A stretch of DNA of 64,000 nt. Source: Sorex araneus (lineage: Eukaryota; Chordata; Mammalia; Eulipotyphla; Soricidae). Position numbers and translations under genes: made by a program. The notes beneath the pieces were generated by a model. It was not told the origin of the DNA. It saw only the letters and a program-made list of their open reading frames with translations, and ran no database searches. This document shows positions 32,176 to 43,290 of this stretch, in pieces. The DNA is taken from the NCBI RefSeq assembly GCF_027595985.1, contig NC_073303.1, positions 378,564,034-378,628,033 of the forward strand. The letters run 5' to 3'. Numbering within the stretch: position 1 is the stretch's first letter; each line of letters starts with the position of its first letter.

Positions 32176-32649
32176 CATTCTTACTCTCCACTGTATCACT
32201 GTCACTGTCATCTGTTGCTCATCAATTTGCCCGAGCAGGCACTAGTAACATTCGTCCATTCGTCCCAGCCCTGAGATTTTTTTTTTTAATTTTTTATTAG
32301 TGAATTACTGTGAGGTACAGTTACAGACTTACAAACTTTCGTGATTGTGTTTCAGTCATACATTGGTCAAGTACCCATCCTTCCACCAGTGCCCATTTTC
32401 CACCATCAATGGTCCCACCCCGCCTCTGTGGCAGGGCATTCCCTTTTGCTCTCTCTCCTTTTGGGTGTTGTGGTTTGCAATAGAGGTATTAAGTCCAGCC
32501 CTGATATTTTAGCAGCCTCTCCTTACTCGTCCTTCCAAACGGTACCATATTGGAGGCTCTTACAGGGTAAGGGGAATGAGACCCATTATTGTTACTGAAT
32601 TTGGCATATGGAATACGCCACGGGGAGCTTGCCAGGCCATTCTTACTCT
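32176..32649 (-). mobile_element. SINE form B with 12-bp target-site duplication, split by an L1 fragment
   Basis: The element spans 32188-32637 and is flanked by cattcttactct at 32176-32187 and 32638-32649. Left half: tail 'ctgtatcactgtcactgtca' to 'aggcactagtaacattc'. Right half: 'ttgttactgaatttggcata' to 'cacggggagcttgccaggcc'. The halves are separated by an L1 3' end. Confidence 0.88.
32265..32510 (-). mobile_element. L1 3'-end fragment inside a SINE, with 16-bp target-site duplication
   Basis: The insert (32281-32494) reads on the minus strand as the young L1 3' end: 'aataccgcaaaccacaacacc'-like start, G-rich block, 'tgaccaatgtatgactgaaa', 'gtaactgtacctcacagtaa' and A tail. It is flanked by ccagccctgagatttt (32265-32280) and ccagccctgatatttt (32495-32510), one mismatch. 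Confidence 0.85.
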
Positions 32650-32777
32650 TCATTCCTACTAAATTTTACCTTTGTAAGTTTTACCTATTTCATATAAAAT
32701 CTAAAATATATTAGCACATAATTTAATTTTTTTAATTTGTGATAGGGAAGACATTTTAATTACCACAATAAGATCCA

Positions 32778-33027
32778 TGTCACTGTCACTGTCATCCCGT
32801 TATCCATCAATTTGCTTGAGCAGGCACCAGTAACATCTCCATTGTGAGATTTGTTGTTAATTGTTTTTGGCATACCGGATACGCCATGGGTACCTTGCCA
32901 GGCTCTGTCCTGCGCACAGGACACTTTCAGTAGCTTGCCAGACTTTCCGAGAGGGACAGAAGAATTGAGCCTGGGTTGGCCATGTGCAAGGCAAACGCCC
33001 TACCCACTGTGCTATCGTTCTAGTCCA
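32778..33027 (-). mobile_element. SINE form B, full length
   Basis: Both ends are present. The CACTGT tail is at the left and the tRNA-like head at the right (minus strand: ggactagaacgatagcacag, then gggtagggcgtttgccttgc). The copy shows that the form B body is joined to the same head as form A. Confidence 0.92.
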
Positions 33028-33392
33028 AACAATTCATAGTAACTTAACAAATACGTATATAAATACAAAAAAAAGAAAAGAAATTTAACTTAAAGTAATG
33101 ATATATCTCGAATATTCCTTTTTCTTACATAGGCAAAAATTATATAGCAATCAATTATCACAAATTGGCTTTTATTGATTAATTTTCTGATAATTACATT
33201 TGCCAGCCCTTTAAGTTTGTTGGATCAAGAAATATGAAGTAAATTCTTATATGACTGCCCAGGGGTCAGGCTGAAGGATGGGAGAGAACCTGAGGACATT
33301 GGTGTTGGATTGTTGTATGCCTGGAACAACTCTATTTATTATGAACAACTTTGTAAATCCTGCTGTCTTGACAAAAATAAATTTAAAAATAA

Positions 33393-34200
33393 CAGATCAG
33401 ACATGCCTGTAACCTTGGGGAAGGCTAAGATTTTTCAGAATACAAGCAGCCTTGCCCGTGAAACAGGAAGATGATTAAGTGGTGTGATTACAGAGTTCAC
33501 ATTAGACTCCACGAAGGGCTCGATTCCTCCCTTACGGAAATGAATGACAGGTTTCGAATGGGGCCTGCAGTCACCCTCGCGATCTGACTTTACAGCACAC
33601 AAGAAATTCTGACAGCTAACCAGAAGGAGAAAGAGCGTCATTTATTTCAATGGTGAGGTCTCAGGTATTTTATCAGAACTAAAGAAAAGTGAGTGACCAC
33701 TATTGCATCAATGCTCACTTAGCGAGGAGGGGCGGAGTCACGCCAGGAGGAACGCACTGTGGGTACTGGGACCCCCGTTCCTCCCTCAGGTCCGCCCCAG
33801 CCCCTGGGAGCCAGGGAGGCTGAGGGCGAGGCCCAGGGAGGGTCGAGGGTGGAGAACGGAATCAGCCTCTGGGGTGGGCACCTGAGAGACTGCCCGGGGG
33901 GGGGGGGGGCAGGGGCGAGTCCAGGCTCCCTCCCCAAGCCCTGGCTCACGCAGCCTGCAGGGCTGGCAGGGACTTTCCTGTCACGCCATCATCAAGCTGA
34001 CAAAGTTCTCTAGGAACAAAAAAAAAAAGTTGCTAAAGTCTCTTACCCTTTGAAGGGGAAAATAGCATTTCCAAAAATACGGCGCTCCCCGAAATATACA
34101 TGTGCCGTCTCGGGCGGGCTGGGACGGCGCCGGGAGAAACCCACGAGCCCGGTGCTGCAGGACAGGCCCAGCTGCTGCCCCCAGCCCCCCTGCTGCCTCT
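33393..34200. other. Unassigned stretch
   Basis: Contains a G run at 33895-33909 and an A run near 34018-34028. No gene is seen. Confidence 0.4.
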
Positions 34201-34214
34201 CAGGTCAGATTCCG

Positions 34215-34500
34215 AAACACGAGTATAAGCGTACACCCATGTCAGAGTGCACCACGCATGTTAGAGTGCATCGTACATATTAAAGTATACACACACGTTA
34301 GAGAGCATCACATGTGTTAGAATGCTCCACACATGTGCTTAAGCGTACAGACTACATCACATGTGTTAGGATGCACCACACGTGTTAGAGTGCACACACA
34401 TTAGAGTGCATCACAAGTGTTAGAGCACACCACATGTTTAGAGTGCATCATGCATCACATGTGCACCAGAGTGTAAACACACATACACTACACACACATA
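34215..34500. repeat. Degenerate short tandem repeat (about 20 bp)
   Basis: Variants of 'catcacatgtgttagagtgca' (break: catcacatgtg / ttagagtgca) recur with unequal spacing. It grades into the 51-bp array that follows. Confidence 0.75.
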
Positions 34501-34539
34501 TCCTGCACCAGCACTCACACAGTCTTGAAGGGTACCACA

Positions 34540-34885
34540 TATACACATTGGAGTGTAACACGATGCACACACATGTTGGAGAGCACCGCCACATCCATGT
34601 GGAATGCAGTGCCACATATTCACATGTTGGAGAGCACCACCACATCCATGTGTAATGCAGTGCCACATACACACATATTAGAGAGTACCACCACATCCAT
34701 GTGGAATGCAGTGCCACATATTCACATGTTGGAGAGCACCACCACATCCATGTGGAATACAGTGCCACATACACACATATTAGAGAGTACCACCACATCC
34801 ACGTGGAATGCAGTGCCACATACATACATGTTGGAGTGGACTACCACACCCATGTTGGAATGCAGTGCCACAGGCAAGCACCAAT
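34540..34885. repeat. 51-bp minisatellite, about 6 copies
   Basis: The marker acatccatgtgg recurs at 34591, 34642, 34693, 34744, 34795 and about 34846, each 51 bp apart. Alternate units differ (ttcacatgttggagagcac versus acacatattagagagtacc), suggesting a 102-bp higher-order unit. 51 is a multiple of 3, so long frames exist on both strands. Confidence 0.93.
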
Positions 34886-35680
34886 TTCTGGGTCTGTGCA
34901 AGAGAACACATACAGCGGGATATGTGGCGCCTGACCAGGCCCAGACCACGGGTCTCCAGACCTGAGTCTGTACTGGGCCTATACCACCAAGACAGATCGG
35001 GAAAGGTTGCATTGGGTTGCCTGAGAATCCATGTGGAGTCCTGATCACCAGGCCTTCAGCACGTGAAAGGTCATCAGCCTTTGGTCATCAAGGTCATCAA
35101 GTTGGTCATCAACTTCAAAAAGATCATCAAATGGCCCTCATCCAAGTTGACTGATGTCCCTATAAAAGGGAATAGTGCGAACTCACAGACCCTCCAGTGC
35201 CAGCACCCGGGAGGGGGCGGCCGTGCCTACGCCAGGAAAGAGGCCCAGAGCCCTGGTCTCCCCCAGCCCCCAGAAGGAGCCTCCTGTCTGGTGCCCTGTC
35301 TGGTTGGGCTGGCCCTGGCTGCTGTCTGACCACCCACCCGAGGTCCTTCACCAGAGCACTCAGCAGAGCTATGAATGCACTGAGGGGAAGCTCGTGTCCG
35401 TATGTTTGTGTGTGTGCCTGGCGTTCACTTACAGCTGCTGAGGGAACGTGGACAAATGCGCGTGTCCCCCCAGGGGCTGGCTGGGTGGCGCCATTACTCT
35501 CAGCTGTGCAGATGCACAGCAATGCCGCCAACCACTGTGGACATGGGAGTTGCTTTAGATGCCCAGGACTGGACTTGCTGGGGAAAGGACCTATTTTGCT
35601 CTGACACGCACCATCTGGAAAGCGGAGGCACCCGTCACATGAAGGGCTCTCTTGAGTCCTAAAGGCTAATGACATCCCAC
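34886..35680. other. Unassigned stretch
   Basis: A short cluster of 'ggtcatcaa' copies lies at 35069-35135. Overlapping frames of up to 199 codons have no domain. Confidence 0.4.
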
Positions 35681-35876
35681 AGTTGTTGCTTTTAACCAGT
35701 CTGCCAGGTTTCAAATCAGGTATCATTAGTTGGATGGACGGGTGGGTGGATGGATGCATAGGAGGATGGATGAATGGATGGGTGGATGGGTGGGTAGATG
35801 TATAAATTCACGAAATTCCTGCTGTTGTTTTTTCAACCAGTCTGCCAGGTTTTAAATCATGTATCATTAGTTGGGA
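35681..35876. repeat. Segmental tandem duplication including GGAT repeats
   Basis: 'aaccagtctgccaggtttcaa' with its flanks (to 'tatcattagttgg') occurs at about 35683-35735 and again at about 35825-35875. Each copy leads into a GGAT-type array. The period is about 142 bp. Confidence 0.85.
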
Positions 35877-36065
35877 AGAAGGATGGATGGATGGATGGAT
35901 GGATGGATGGATGGATGGATGGATGGATGGATGGATGGATGGGTGGGTGGGTGGGTGGATGGATGGATGGATGGATGGATGGATGGATGGATGGATGGAT
36001 GGATGGATGGATGGATGGATGGATGGATGGGTGGGTGGGTGGATGGGTGGATGGATGGATGGATG
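35877..36065. repeat. (GGAT)n / (GGGT)n microsatellite
   Basis: About 47 tetranucleotide units with blocks of GGGT. Trp/Met/Asp/Gly or Ile/His/Pro/Ser frames are repeat artefacts. Confidence 0.97.
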
Positions 36066-36132
36066 AGTTGATTCATTGAATTCAATCTCATATTGTCACC
36101 ATCCTTATTTATGTCTTATAATCTTGATCTTT

Positions 36133-36285
36133 CAAGCCAGAAAGATACCTCAACATATTGAGTAAAACGTTCGCATACAGGAGACCTTGGTTTAATTCTC
36201 AGCATGACATGGTCCCCTGAGTACCACTGAAAGTGACTTCTGAGAAAAGGTCCTGAGCACAGCCTTTGCTCCAAAAGTTAAAGAA
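36133..36285 (+). mobile_element. SINE form A, old copy
   Basis: 'aagccagaaagatacctcaa', 'ggtttaattctcagcatgac', 'tggtcccctgagtaccactg' and 'tcctgagcacagcctttgct' follow form A order. Confidence 0.65.
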
Positions 36286-36289
36286 ATAA

Positions 36290-37185
36290 CAATAACAAGC
36301 TTGGTTCTTCAATTTGTACAAAAAGGAACATGGGACAGGGCTTGGTGTGGTGGGTAGGCGCCGCCCCGGGCTGGGGGCAGTCTTGCCTCTCGCTGATGGC
36401 TGCAGGCCGCTGCGATTTCCCTTGAGGTTCTTCATTAGCGTCACATGTCACCACCCCGCCCCCAGAAATGTCATCCTTTTTGGAGAACGTCGTTGTTTGG
36501 AGAGTGTCAGCTCTGGTGGAGGAGGGAGGCTCTTCTGGGCCCCGCGGGGCCTGAACACTCGGGTCGGTGGCCTTTCCCAGCGGCCAGTATCTGGAGTTTG
36601 TATCAGCCACTCCTGACAAGGCTCAGCGTGGAGTGCTCGGGCCAGCACTGCAGTGTAGGGCTACCAGACCACACGTAGGAGTGCTGGGGGAGGCACAGGG
36701 GCTCCCGCAGTGCCGGGACTGTAACTCAGGCCTCACCCTTCACTATGGCCCTGGCCCTCGTGATAATACTAAAGGAGAAACCAAGAGTCTGTCCGGCCCT
36801 CGTGGAGCTGTCCAGTGGGTGACAAAGGCTCCTTGATGACCAGTTTAGCCTTTAGTTCTGACTCCCCCGTCAGCAACACTTGTAAGTCCCATCCGGTCTT
36901 TGTTACACTCGTAGAATCAATATTTCAGAGCCAAGTGCAGCTTTTGAAACCGTCCTACTCCAATCTCACTCTTAATTAGTTCAGAAACCACACAGCTACA
37001 TAGCAACAGAACCGAAACCACCCAACTCTCCTGCCTGTACCCCCCACACTGTATCCCCAGCACCCCCACATCTGCAGCTAACCCCTATCTGAGGAAACCC
37101 AAACTCTCTGTATGGACCACAAAAGCCTTGAAAAATACCCCCCGGTGAGGGACATTGGAGCATTTCTCTCCAATCAAGAAGTACA
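36290..37185. other. Unassigned stretch
   Basis: 36600-36745 may hold a very decayed minus-strand SINE, but the match is too weak to call. No gene is seen. Confidence 0.4.
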
Positions 37186-37345
37186 CACTGGGCAGGAGAT
37201 GGGACACAAGGAGGGCACTTGCCTGCAATCCCCAGGGGCTCAGATGGTCCTCCCCATGACCGCCAGGAGGGATCCCGGAGTGCAGAGCCAAGAGGAAGCC
37301 CTGAGCGCCACTGGGCATGGCCCCAGAACCAAAAATGAAAGAAAG
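37186..37345 (+). mobile_element. SINE form A, diverged
   Basis: 'cactgggcaggagatgggac', 'agggcacttgcctgcaatcc', 'gagtgcagagccaagaggaa' and 'gcgccactgggcatggcccc' match form A order. Box B is lost by a short deletion. Confidence 0.75.
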
Positions 37346-38290
37346 CCAAAAATATGACGTGACCCCAAGGTTGCTTCCATGAGCAAAGACACAGGCAGTG
37401 TTTGCACTGGTGACATGGTACAAATAAAATGACGTACAATCTCAAACAGCTCAAAGAACACAGACAACTCTGATCAAGGGGACACTAACGCCAATGACAT
37501 GTGAGCACTGGAAGCAGCGTGTGTCCCTGGCGGGCGCTGCCCACGGGGCTGGTGCTGCGAGCACAGCAGACTCTTAGTTCACTCGCTCCCCTCCTCACAC
37601 CCAGCCCCACTCCCACGGGAAAGAAGGTGCCTTCCGGGGCCCACCCGCCCGTGCGTCACAGGCAGTGCTGATGTCCTGCTACCTATGATAGTCATCTGTG
37701 CTCTCTGGGTTTGGTGCTGGTGGCGTATGAATCCAGGTGTGCAACTGAAGGAGACACGGTGAGATGTGTCTGAATCACCAACCTCTCGCACCGGAAACCC
37801 CTTTCAGAACCTGCCGTGCTCTGGGGACAGTCCCCGGGGCTGGCTGCTCTCACTGGGCCGTCAGTGTCCCCTGCAGGAGGAGGCACTGCCCTGACTCCCC
37901 TCCCAGGTCCCTCCTGCCCGCTGGGACGGGCAGACATGCGGTTGTGCCAGCTTCGGGTTCCGTCTTTAGGGGGGGCCGGCAACGCTCCCCCTTCTCTGGG
38001 GAGAAGCCCCGCCCGCCCGGGCCCTGGGTGAGCCGCGCACAGAGGCCGCGATGCAGAGGCTGGGCGTGAAGTCTCCAGCAAGGGCGTCCGGGCCTGGCCA
38101 AACTGCAGCTGAGCACGGGAGACACGGGGTGATGTGGTTTAAACGAGGACACGCGGGTGGAAAGCAGAGACCCCCACGCTGCCTCCGCCCTTCTCTGAAT
38201 GCAGGAATTCCCGAGTGGAGGCGGGACCAGGCAGGTTCTGCTGGGCTTTCACTAGGAAGCACTTAAGCACTTTGCATGAAGGGCACGATA
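37346..38290. other. GC-rich unassigned DNA
   Basis: Frames of about 100-130 codons on both strands show no domains. Confidence 0.4.

Positions 38291-38292
<2 letters not shown>

Positions 38293-38369
<77 letters not shown>
38293..38369. repeat. (GT)n microsatellite with GC interruptions
   Basis: About 38 dinucleotide units with three GTGTGC interruptions near 38320-38335. Confidence 0.97.
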
Positions 38370-38370
<1 letters not shown>

Positions 38371-41158
38371 CACGTGGCTGCCGAGCGTGTCTGGGCACGG
38401 CCCAGCTCCTGCGGGATTCCTGTGACCGGCTCAGCCCCACGACACCCGACGTGAGTTCTTCTGCCCGGGTCTGTGTGCCAGTCGCTCGCTACAGCCTGGA
38501 GGACTCGAGGGGGCATTCAAGAGCTGAGCGTTGCTTTGGGTTTTCACCAAATCGCCTTGGACAAAAAGCGCCCAAGCCCATCCCCACCCTCGCACGGCCG
38601 CTGAGCACCACTCCCAGGACCTGAGTCTGTCGCCAGCTTCTTCCAGCCTGGTGCTGCTCTGGTCACTCACAGGCCGGGCCGCCCCCTCCCGGGAGCGTGG
38701 GGCAGGTGTCCTGCCCTCCCCTGCGGGGACCACGTGACCGTATCACAAAGCTCAGGGCCCGTGAGCCGGGGTGAAGCGGGCCGGGCGGAAAGCGCACCTT
38801 TACTACGTGGCCGACGGGAATGATTTCAGCGTGGAGCCCAGAAGTCACCGTCCGTTTCTCTGAGTGAGGAATTTCACAACCCACTGATTTAAAATAACAC
38901 GGAGTGATGGAAACCACGGTGCCTGTCACGTATATTTATTACCAACGTTTACTGGAAACTGTGAGCAGCTCCTGGGCCAACCCTTAGTTGGAAAAATAGA
39001 TTTCAACCTAATCAAATTTTAAAACCGTGATTGTATACTCACACGTTCCCCAGAGGCCGTCATAGTGCTCTCCGCACAGGCCCCAGCACCAAGGGTGTCC
39101 CGAGCCTCAACCTTCACTTCTGGCGAAGGCCACGATGGAGGCAGAAGAGGACGGGGGGACTCAGCAGCCCCCACTGAGACACCCACTGGCATGTGCCCGC
39201 AACGGGGGTCTCTAACGCTGGCACCAACGCCACCGTGCCATGCCCAGTGACGGGGAGAAGCAGAAGAGCTGCAGGAGGCAGTGAAAGTGTCCACCAGCCC
39301 CCGTGTGTGCCCCCCGGGCAGCCCTGCCCAGGCCCTGCCTCCCCGTCAGAGCCCGAGCATCGAGCCAGCAGGAGAACACAGAATTCTGAAAGCGCGTTGG
39401 TGCACGGACGAAGGGACATTTCGGGGAGCCCGGGTGCCCTTGAGCAGTGGGGCCTTGAGGAGCCTTTCCAAGCGGCTCCAACGTGCCACAGGCAGGCTCG
39501 AGGCCAGGCCTGCAGTCCTGGTCCGCTGCGAGGAGGCCGAGGAGCCGCAGGGGTGAGCAGCCTGGAGCTCTCGGCGGCCACGCACCTGCAGACGCTGAGC
39601 GGGAGACGGAGTCAGCCCTCCCAGAGACAGACTTTCCGCGGGGGCTGTGGGGGATTGGTGGGAGCACTTGGGTCGCGGGACGGCCATAACCACTGAGACT
39701 CACATCCTCCCCTGGGTCTGAAACGAGACTGCTGACGCTCCCAAGTTACCAAATCACGTCCGACTGCCCCAGTGCTCTCTGGCCAGCCTGTGCTGGCAGC
39801 TGTGTGCTGCACAGGGCCCCGCCCGCGGCCCGGGGGGACAGCACGATTGTCCTGGCGCAGCCGTGACGGGGCCCGGGGTGGGCACGGCCGCAGGGGACCA
39901 GCAGGACCACAGCCTGGCACGTGCCTGCCTGCGGGAAGGAGCAGCGAATCAGACAGAGGGCATCCCCCGGGGCCCAGGCTGGGCCGGGCCAGTCCAGCTG
40001 GCTGGGCTGCTGGATGACGCGTCCACTCCGCCGTGCTGGCCAGCCCTCGCGGCAGGCAGCAGCAGGCCTTCAGACAAGGCTCCTCCCCTCGGGGGCTCGT
40101 GGCTGGGGCCGGCTGCGTGGCCAGAGTGGGCCGGTGGGCCAGCGGTTCAGCAGGGCTGCTCCCACCTGAAGAAGGCAGCCGGCGGGCCGGACAGGTGACG
40201 CGAAGAGCAGGTGCGTGTGGGCACTCGGGCAGTGCCTGAGCCCACCAGGAGAGGCCCCGGGCTCCGCTAGGTGCGGCCCAAGAGAACTGGGCGGGGCGGG
40301 GGAGAAAGGAAGAAGACATTGTGACGAAAGCACGGCTGTCCCAAGTGCAGGAACACTGTGCCGGATGCTGAGGCGGAGAGGCCGGAGCCCCCCGAAGCCC
40401 ACTGCTGGCGTAGAGGAGGTGGTGGGCCGAAATACCCGCAGGGGTCGTCGGGCCGGGCCTGCAGCAGACAGGGGAGTGACAGCACGGCAGCGGGCACAGC
40501 AGGGCCACCGGGGCCACCAATAGGAAATCTCGGGTGAGTCCCTCTCAGCTCCAGGAGGCAGGGGAGGTCCATCCCGACACGCGGAAATCGCACATCGCAC
40601 CCCAGGGCTCACGGACGCAGCCCCCAGGAAAGGGGCTTCGGACGAGACCCCCGCAGACAGGCTGTTTCCCACCACGGCCAGGAGAGGTCACAGCCTTCGC
40701 TGCGTCCGTCACTCAAACCTGAGGGTCCAGGCGTGAGGCACAGGGCCACAGCCGGCCACCGGGGCCAGCGTGAGTCCAGCAGGATGCTGAGGGCACCCCC
40801 CAAGGCAGGCTGCACCCCGAGTCTTCCCGAGTCCTTTCTCCTCGGCTCGGAAGCAGACACCTCCCTTGGCTTGGCTGCCCCGGGCAATGGACGCAAAACC
40901 CCGAGGTCTGGAGCCACAGGGGCAGGCTCAGCGCCTGCCCCCGCCTTCCCGTCTGTGCATGACCAGAGCCCCTCTGAGCGCCTCTTAGCAGCTGGTGTGT
41001 GCGGTGCCTGCAGAGACCCCCAGGAGCACCGAGCCTGAGCATCACCAGCAGCGACCCAAGTCCCTGGAGTGCTCGAGGACACCCTACCTGATTCCCAAGC
41101 GTGTCCATCGCTCTCTCCTTGCCAGCTCCTCCTAGCTGCCAGCTGGGACGAGTTTCTG
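38371..41158. other. Long GC-rich stretch without a recognised gene
   Basis: About 2.8 kb with no SINE. Many overlapping frames of 100 to 302 codons lie on both strands (largest minus 39612-40520). Translations are low-complexity, Pro/Ala/Gly/Arg-rich, and reciprocal on both strands, as expected from stop-poor GC-rich DNA. A real exon could be hidden here, but none is distinguishable by eye. Confidence 0.4.
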
Positions 41159-41312
41159 GCGCTGGAGAGACAGTACCGGGGGCTAAGGCATGTCCCTCTT
41201 GGACCCCTGGTGCCGCACAGGTCTCCTGAGCACTGTCAGGAGTGCTCCTGAGCACAGACCCGGGAGTAATCTCTGAGCATCACTGGGCGTGGCCCCAAAA
41301 CCAAAACCAAAA
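41159..41312 (+). mobile_element. SINE form A, diverged
   Basis: 'ctggagagacagtaccgggg', 'gtgccgcacaggtctcctga' and 'gagcacagacccgggagtaa', then 'atcactgggcgtggcccc' and an ACCAAA tail. Confidence 0.8.
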
Positions 41313-41819
41313 GTAGGTGGAATTGGTTTCCATAAAACTTTCTTCGCATTCCCACAGGGCTGCACCGTGTGGGCTGACAAACGTGATTCTGGTGGTCCAA
41401 GGGGCACCCCTGGTGGAGACAGCACCTGGGTTTGTCCTCGGAGCAAAACAAGTGGCCCCAGACCGTCTGCTCGCTTCTCCCCCATCCCAGGGGGCTCCTC
41501 TGGCTGACACCTCCGGGTTTAATCCACCATGGGGGCCAGGTCCCAGCACACTTGCCCCAGCCTGCGCCGAGGAATGAGCCCACAGCTCCTGCAGACGCCA
41601 CGAGACAGGTCCGCTCGACACACTGCATGCTGAGCACTGGGAGTCTTCCTCTTGTCTGGGGAAGATGGTCAGAAGGGAGTGAGTGACCTCAGCACGGCAA
41701 GCACGTTAGAAAACCAGTGGGCGAAACGTGTAGAAGCCCTCCAAGGGCAAACGAGCAAAACCAGTATCACAGAAGACACACCACCACCAGCAAATCATCA
41801 GACAACGCCCTGAGTGACA
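41313..41819. other. Unassigned stretch
   Basis: No gene or named repeat is seen. Confidence 0.4.
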
Positions 41820-42281
41820 CCGTGCTGAGGACGATGGGGGTGAACAGCAAAGCAGGAGAAATGTAAGAGTCAAAATGGGAAACAAAAAAAACTACTACAG
41901 TCAGAAATGACAGAAATGCAGAACATGGTAAGTGATTAAATCAAATCTCTGAAGAGCAGAGTAACAGAAGCTGGTGAAAATATCAAGGAGCTCGGGGTCA
42001 GCGGGAGGGAACTGCTAGGAAACAGCAGAAGGTGGAAACAGTCTGGAAGAAATGAGCATCACACCAGAGAACCGCAGGACGAGTCCAAGAGAACAGCCGA
42101 GGAGTCGTCAGAGTCCCTGGAGAGCAGGAAGGCAAATGTGATGCAGAAACAACAGTTAAAGAAGTTATTGGGAAGAATTTCCCGGAGCTGAGGATTACGG
42201 GCACCAAGATCCCAGAGGCGCCGAAGGGTCCCAGTAAAACGAGATTCAACTAGGACACTCCAAGACACATTGTACCAAAAT
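41820..42281 (+). mobile_element. Possible ancient L1/HAL1-type fragment
   Basis: The purine-rich strand with 'ggacactccaagacacattg' and, after the CA run, 'agagacaaaatactgaaagc' followed by 'aacaag' recalls the internal part of old L1/HAL1 elements. This is by memory of style only, and no protein domain can be read. Confidence 0.35.

Positions 42282-42309
<28 letters not shown>
42282..42309. repeat. (CA)n microsatellite followed by an A run
   Basis: About 14 CA units, then A-rich DNA to 42330. Confidence 0.96.
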
Positions 42310-42313
<4 letters not shown>

Positions 42314-42364
42314 AAAAAAATAAAAAACAAAGATAGAGACAAAATACTGAAAGCAACAAGATCA

Positions 42365-42655
42365 TAAAAGGGTCAGAGCCCAAACACGATGGCCACTCAA
42401 TGCCTCTATTGCAAACCACAACACCCTAAAGGAGAGAGAGAACAAAAGGGAATGCCCTGCCACAGAGGCGGGGTAGGGTGGAGGGGACGGGTTGGGGGTG
42501 GTGGGGGGGATACCGGGACCATTGGTGAAGAATGAGCACAGGTGGAGGGATGGGTACTCCATCATTGTATGACTGAAACACAATCATGGAAGTTTGTAAG
42601 TCTGTAACTGTACTCACGGTGATTCACGAATAAAACATTTTTTAAAAAATTATTA
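42365..42655 (+). mobile_element. L1 3'-UTR fragment, young subfamily type
   Basis: It parallels 44640-44948: 'atggccactcaatgcctcta', 'ttgcaaaccacaacacccta', 'gggaatgccctgccacagag', a G-rich block, 'gtggagggatgggtactcca', 'gtctgtaactgtactcacgg' and an AATAAA/A-rich end. No ORF2 sequence is attached, so it is a short 5'-truncated insertion. Confidence 0.85.
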
Positions 42656-42729
42656 TAGCCTAAAGGTTTTTCCCAATATATTTGTCCTTTAATTTTTTAA
42701 TAAAGTGCATTGATTTGTTTTTTTAAAAA

Positions 42730-42935
42730 AAAGGGTGGTCAGGGGCTGGAGTGATAGCACAGCAGGTAGGGCATTTGCCATGCATTCGGCTAACCCGAGT
42801 TCGATTCCCAGCATCCCATATGGTCCCCCAAGCACCACCAGGAGTAATTCCTGAGTGCAAAGCCAGGAGTAACCCTTGAGCATCGCTGGGTGTGACCCAA
42901 AAAGAAAAAAAATGCAAAAAACAAAGGGTGGTCAG
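42730..42935 (+). mobile_element. SINE form A with 13-bp target-site duplication
   Basis: A near-consensus copy (42743-42922) is flanked by aaagggtggtcag at 42730-42742 and 42923-42935, perfect. Box A and box B are intact. Confidence 0.95.
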
Positions 42936-42937
42936 AG

Positions 42938-43085
42938 GAGCCAGAGAGATATTACAGAGGGTAAACTACTTGCTTTGCACGTGGCTGACCCGGGTTCGAT
43001 CCCTGGCACGCCATAAGGTCCCCTGAGCTCACCAGGGGTGATACCCGAGCACTGTTGGTGTGTCTCCCTCTGCCCCCCAAGGAAC
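42938..43085 (+). mobile_element. SINE form A, older copy, tailless
   Basis: 'agccagagagatattacaga', 'tgacccgggttcgatccctg', 'gtcccctgagctcaccaggg' and 'atacccgagcactgttggtg' follow form A order. The 'gagtgcagagccagg' block is deleted. Confidence 0.75.
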
Positions 43086-43290
43086 TTAGGGAGAAGGGAA
43101 AACCTGTAAGACGGACAGCAGATCTAGCTAGATGGAGGCACCTAGTACAAAACCCCAACACAAACGAACAGGTTGACAAGAAGACTCCACCCAGCCAGAG
43201 AATCCTTCAGATGAGAAGAAACAGACGGTCGTGCAGAGCTTCGTGGACGGGCACCAGCTCCGGGAGTGCATCTCTGGAGCCCAGCACTGC

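Larger units (their letters stand above)
31985..33392 (+). mobile_element. Old L1 3' UTR carrying two nested form B SINEs
   Basis: Segments 31985-32187, 32650-32777 and 33028-33392 line up with 45150-45248 and 45637-45955: 'gaaaccaatgttccctttct', 'tagcaatcaattatcacaaa', 'ttgccagccctttaagtttg', 'tggtgttggattgttgtatg', 'tattatgaacaactttgtaa' and an A-rich end. Two form B SINEs later inserted into it, and one of these was itself hit by an L1 fragment. Confidence 0.75.

Noticed and set aside
35798..36091. Trp/Met/Asp/Gly and Ile/His/Pro/Ser frames
   Set aside because: They are direct translations of the GGAT array.
39612..40520. 302-codon minus frame in the long GC-rich stretch
   Set aside because: It is Pro/Ala/Arg-rich without motifs, and overlapping plus frames are similar. 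No splice or poly(A) context was found.
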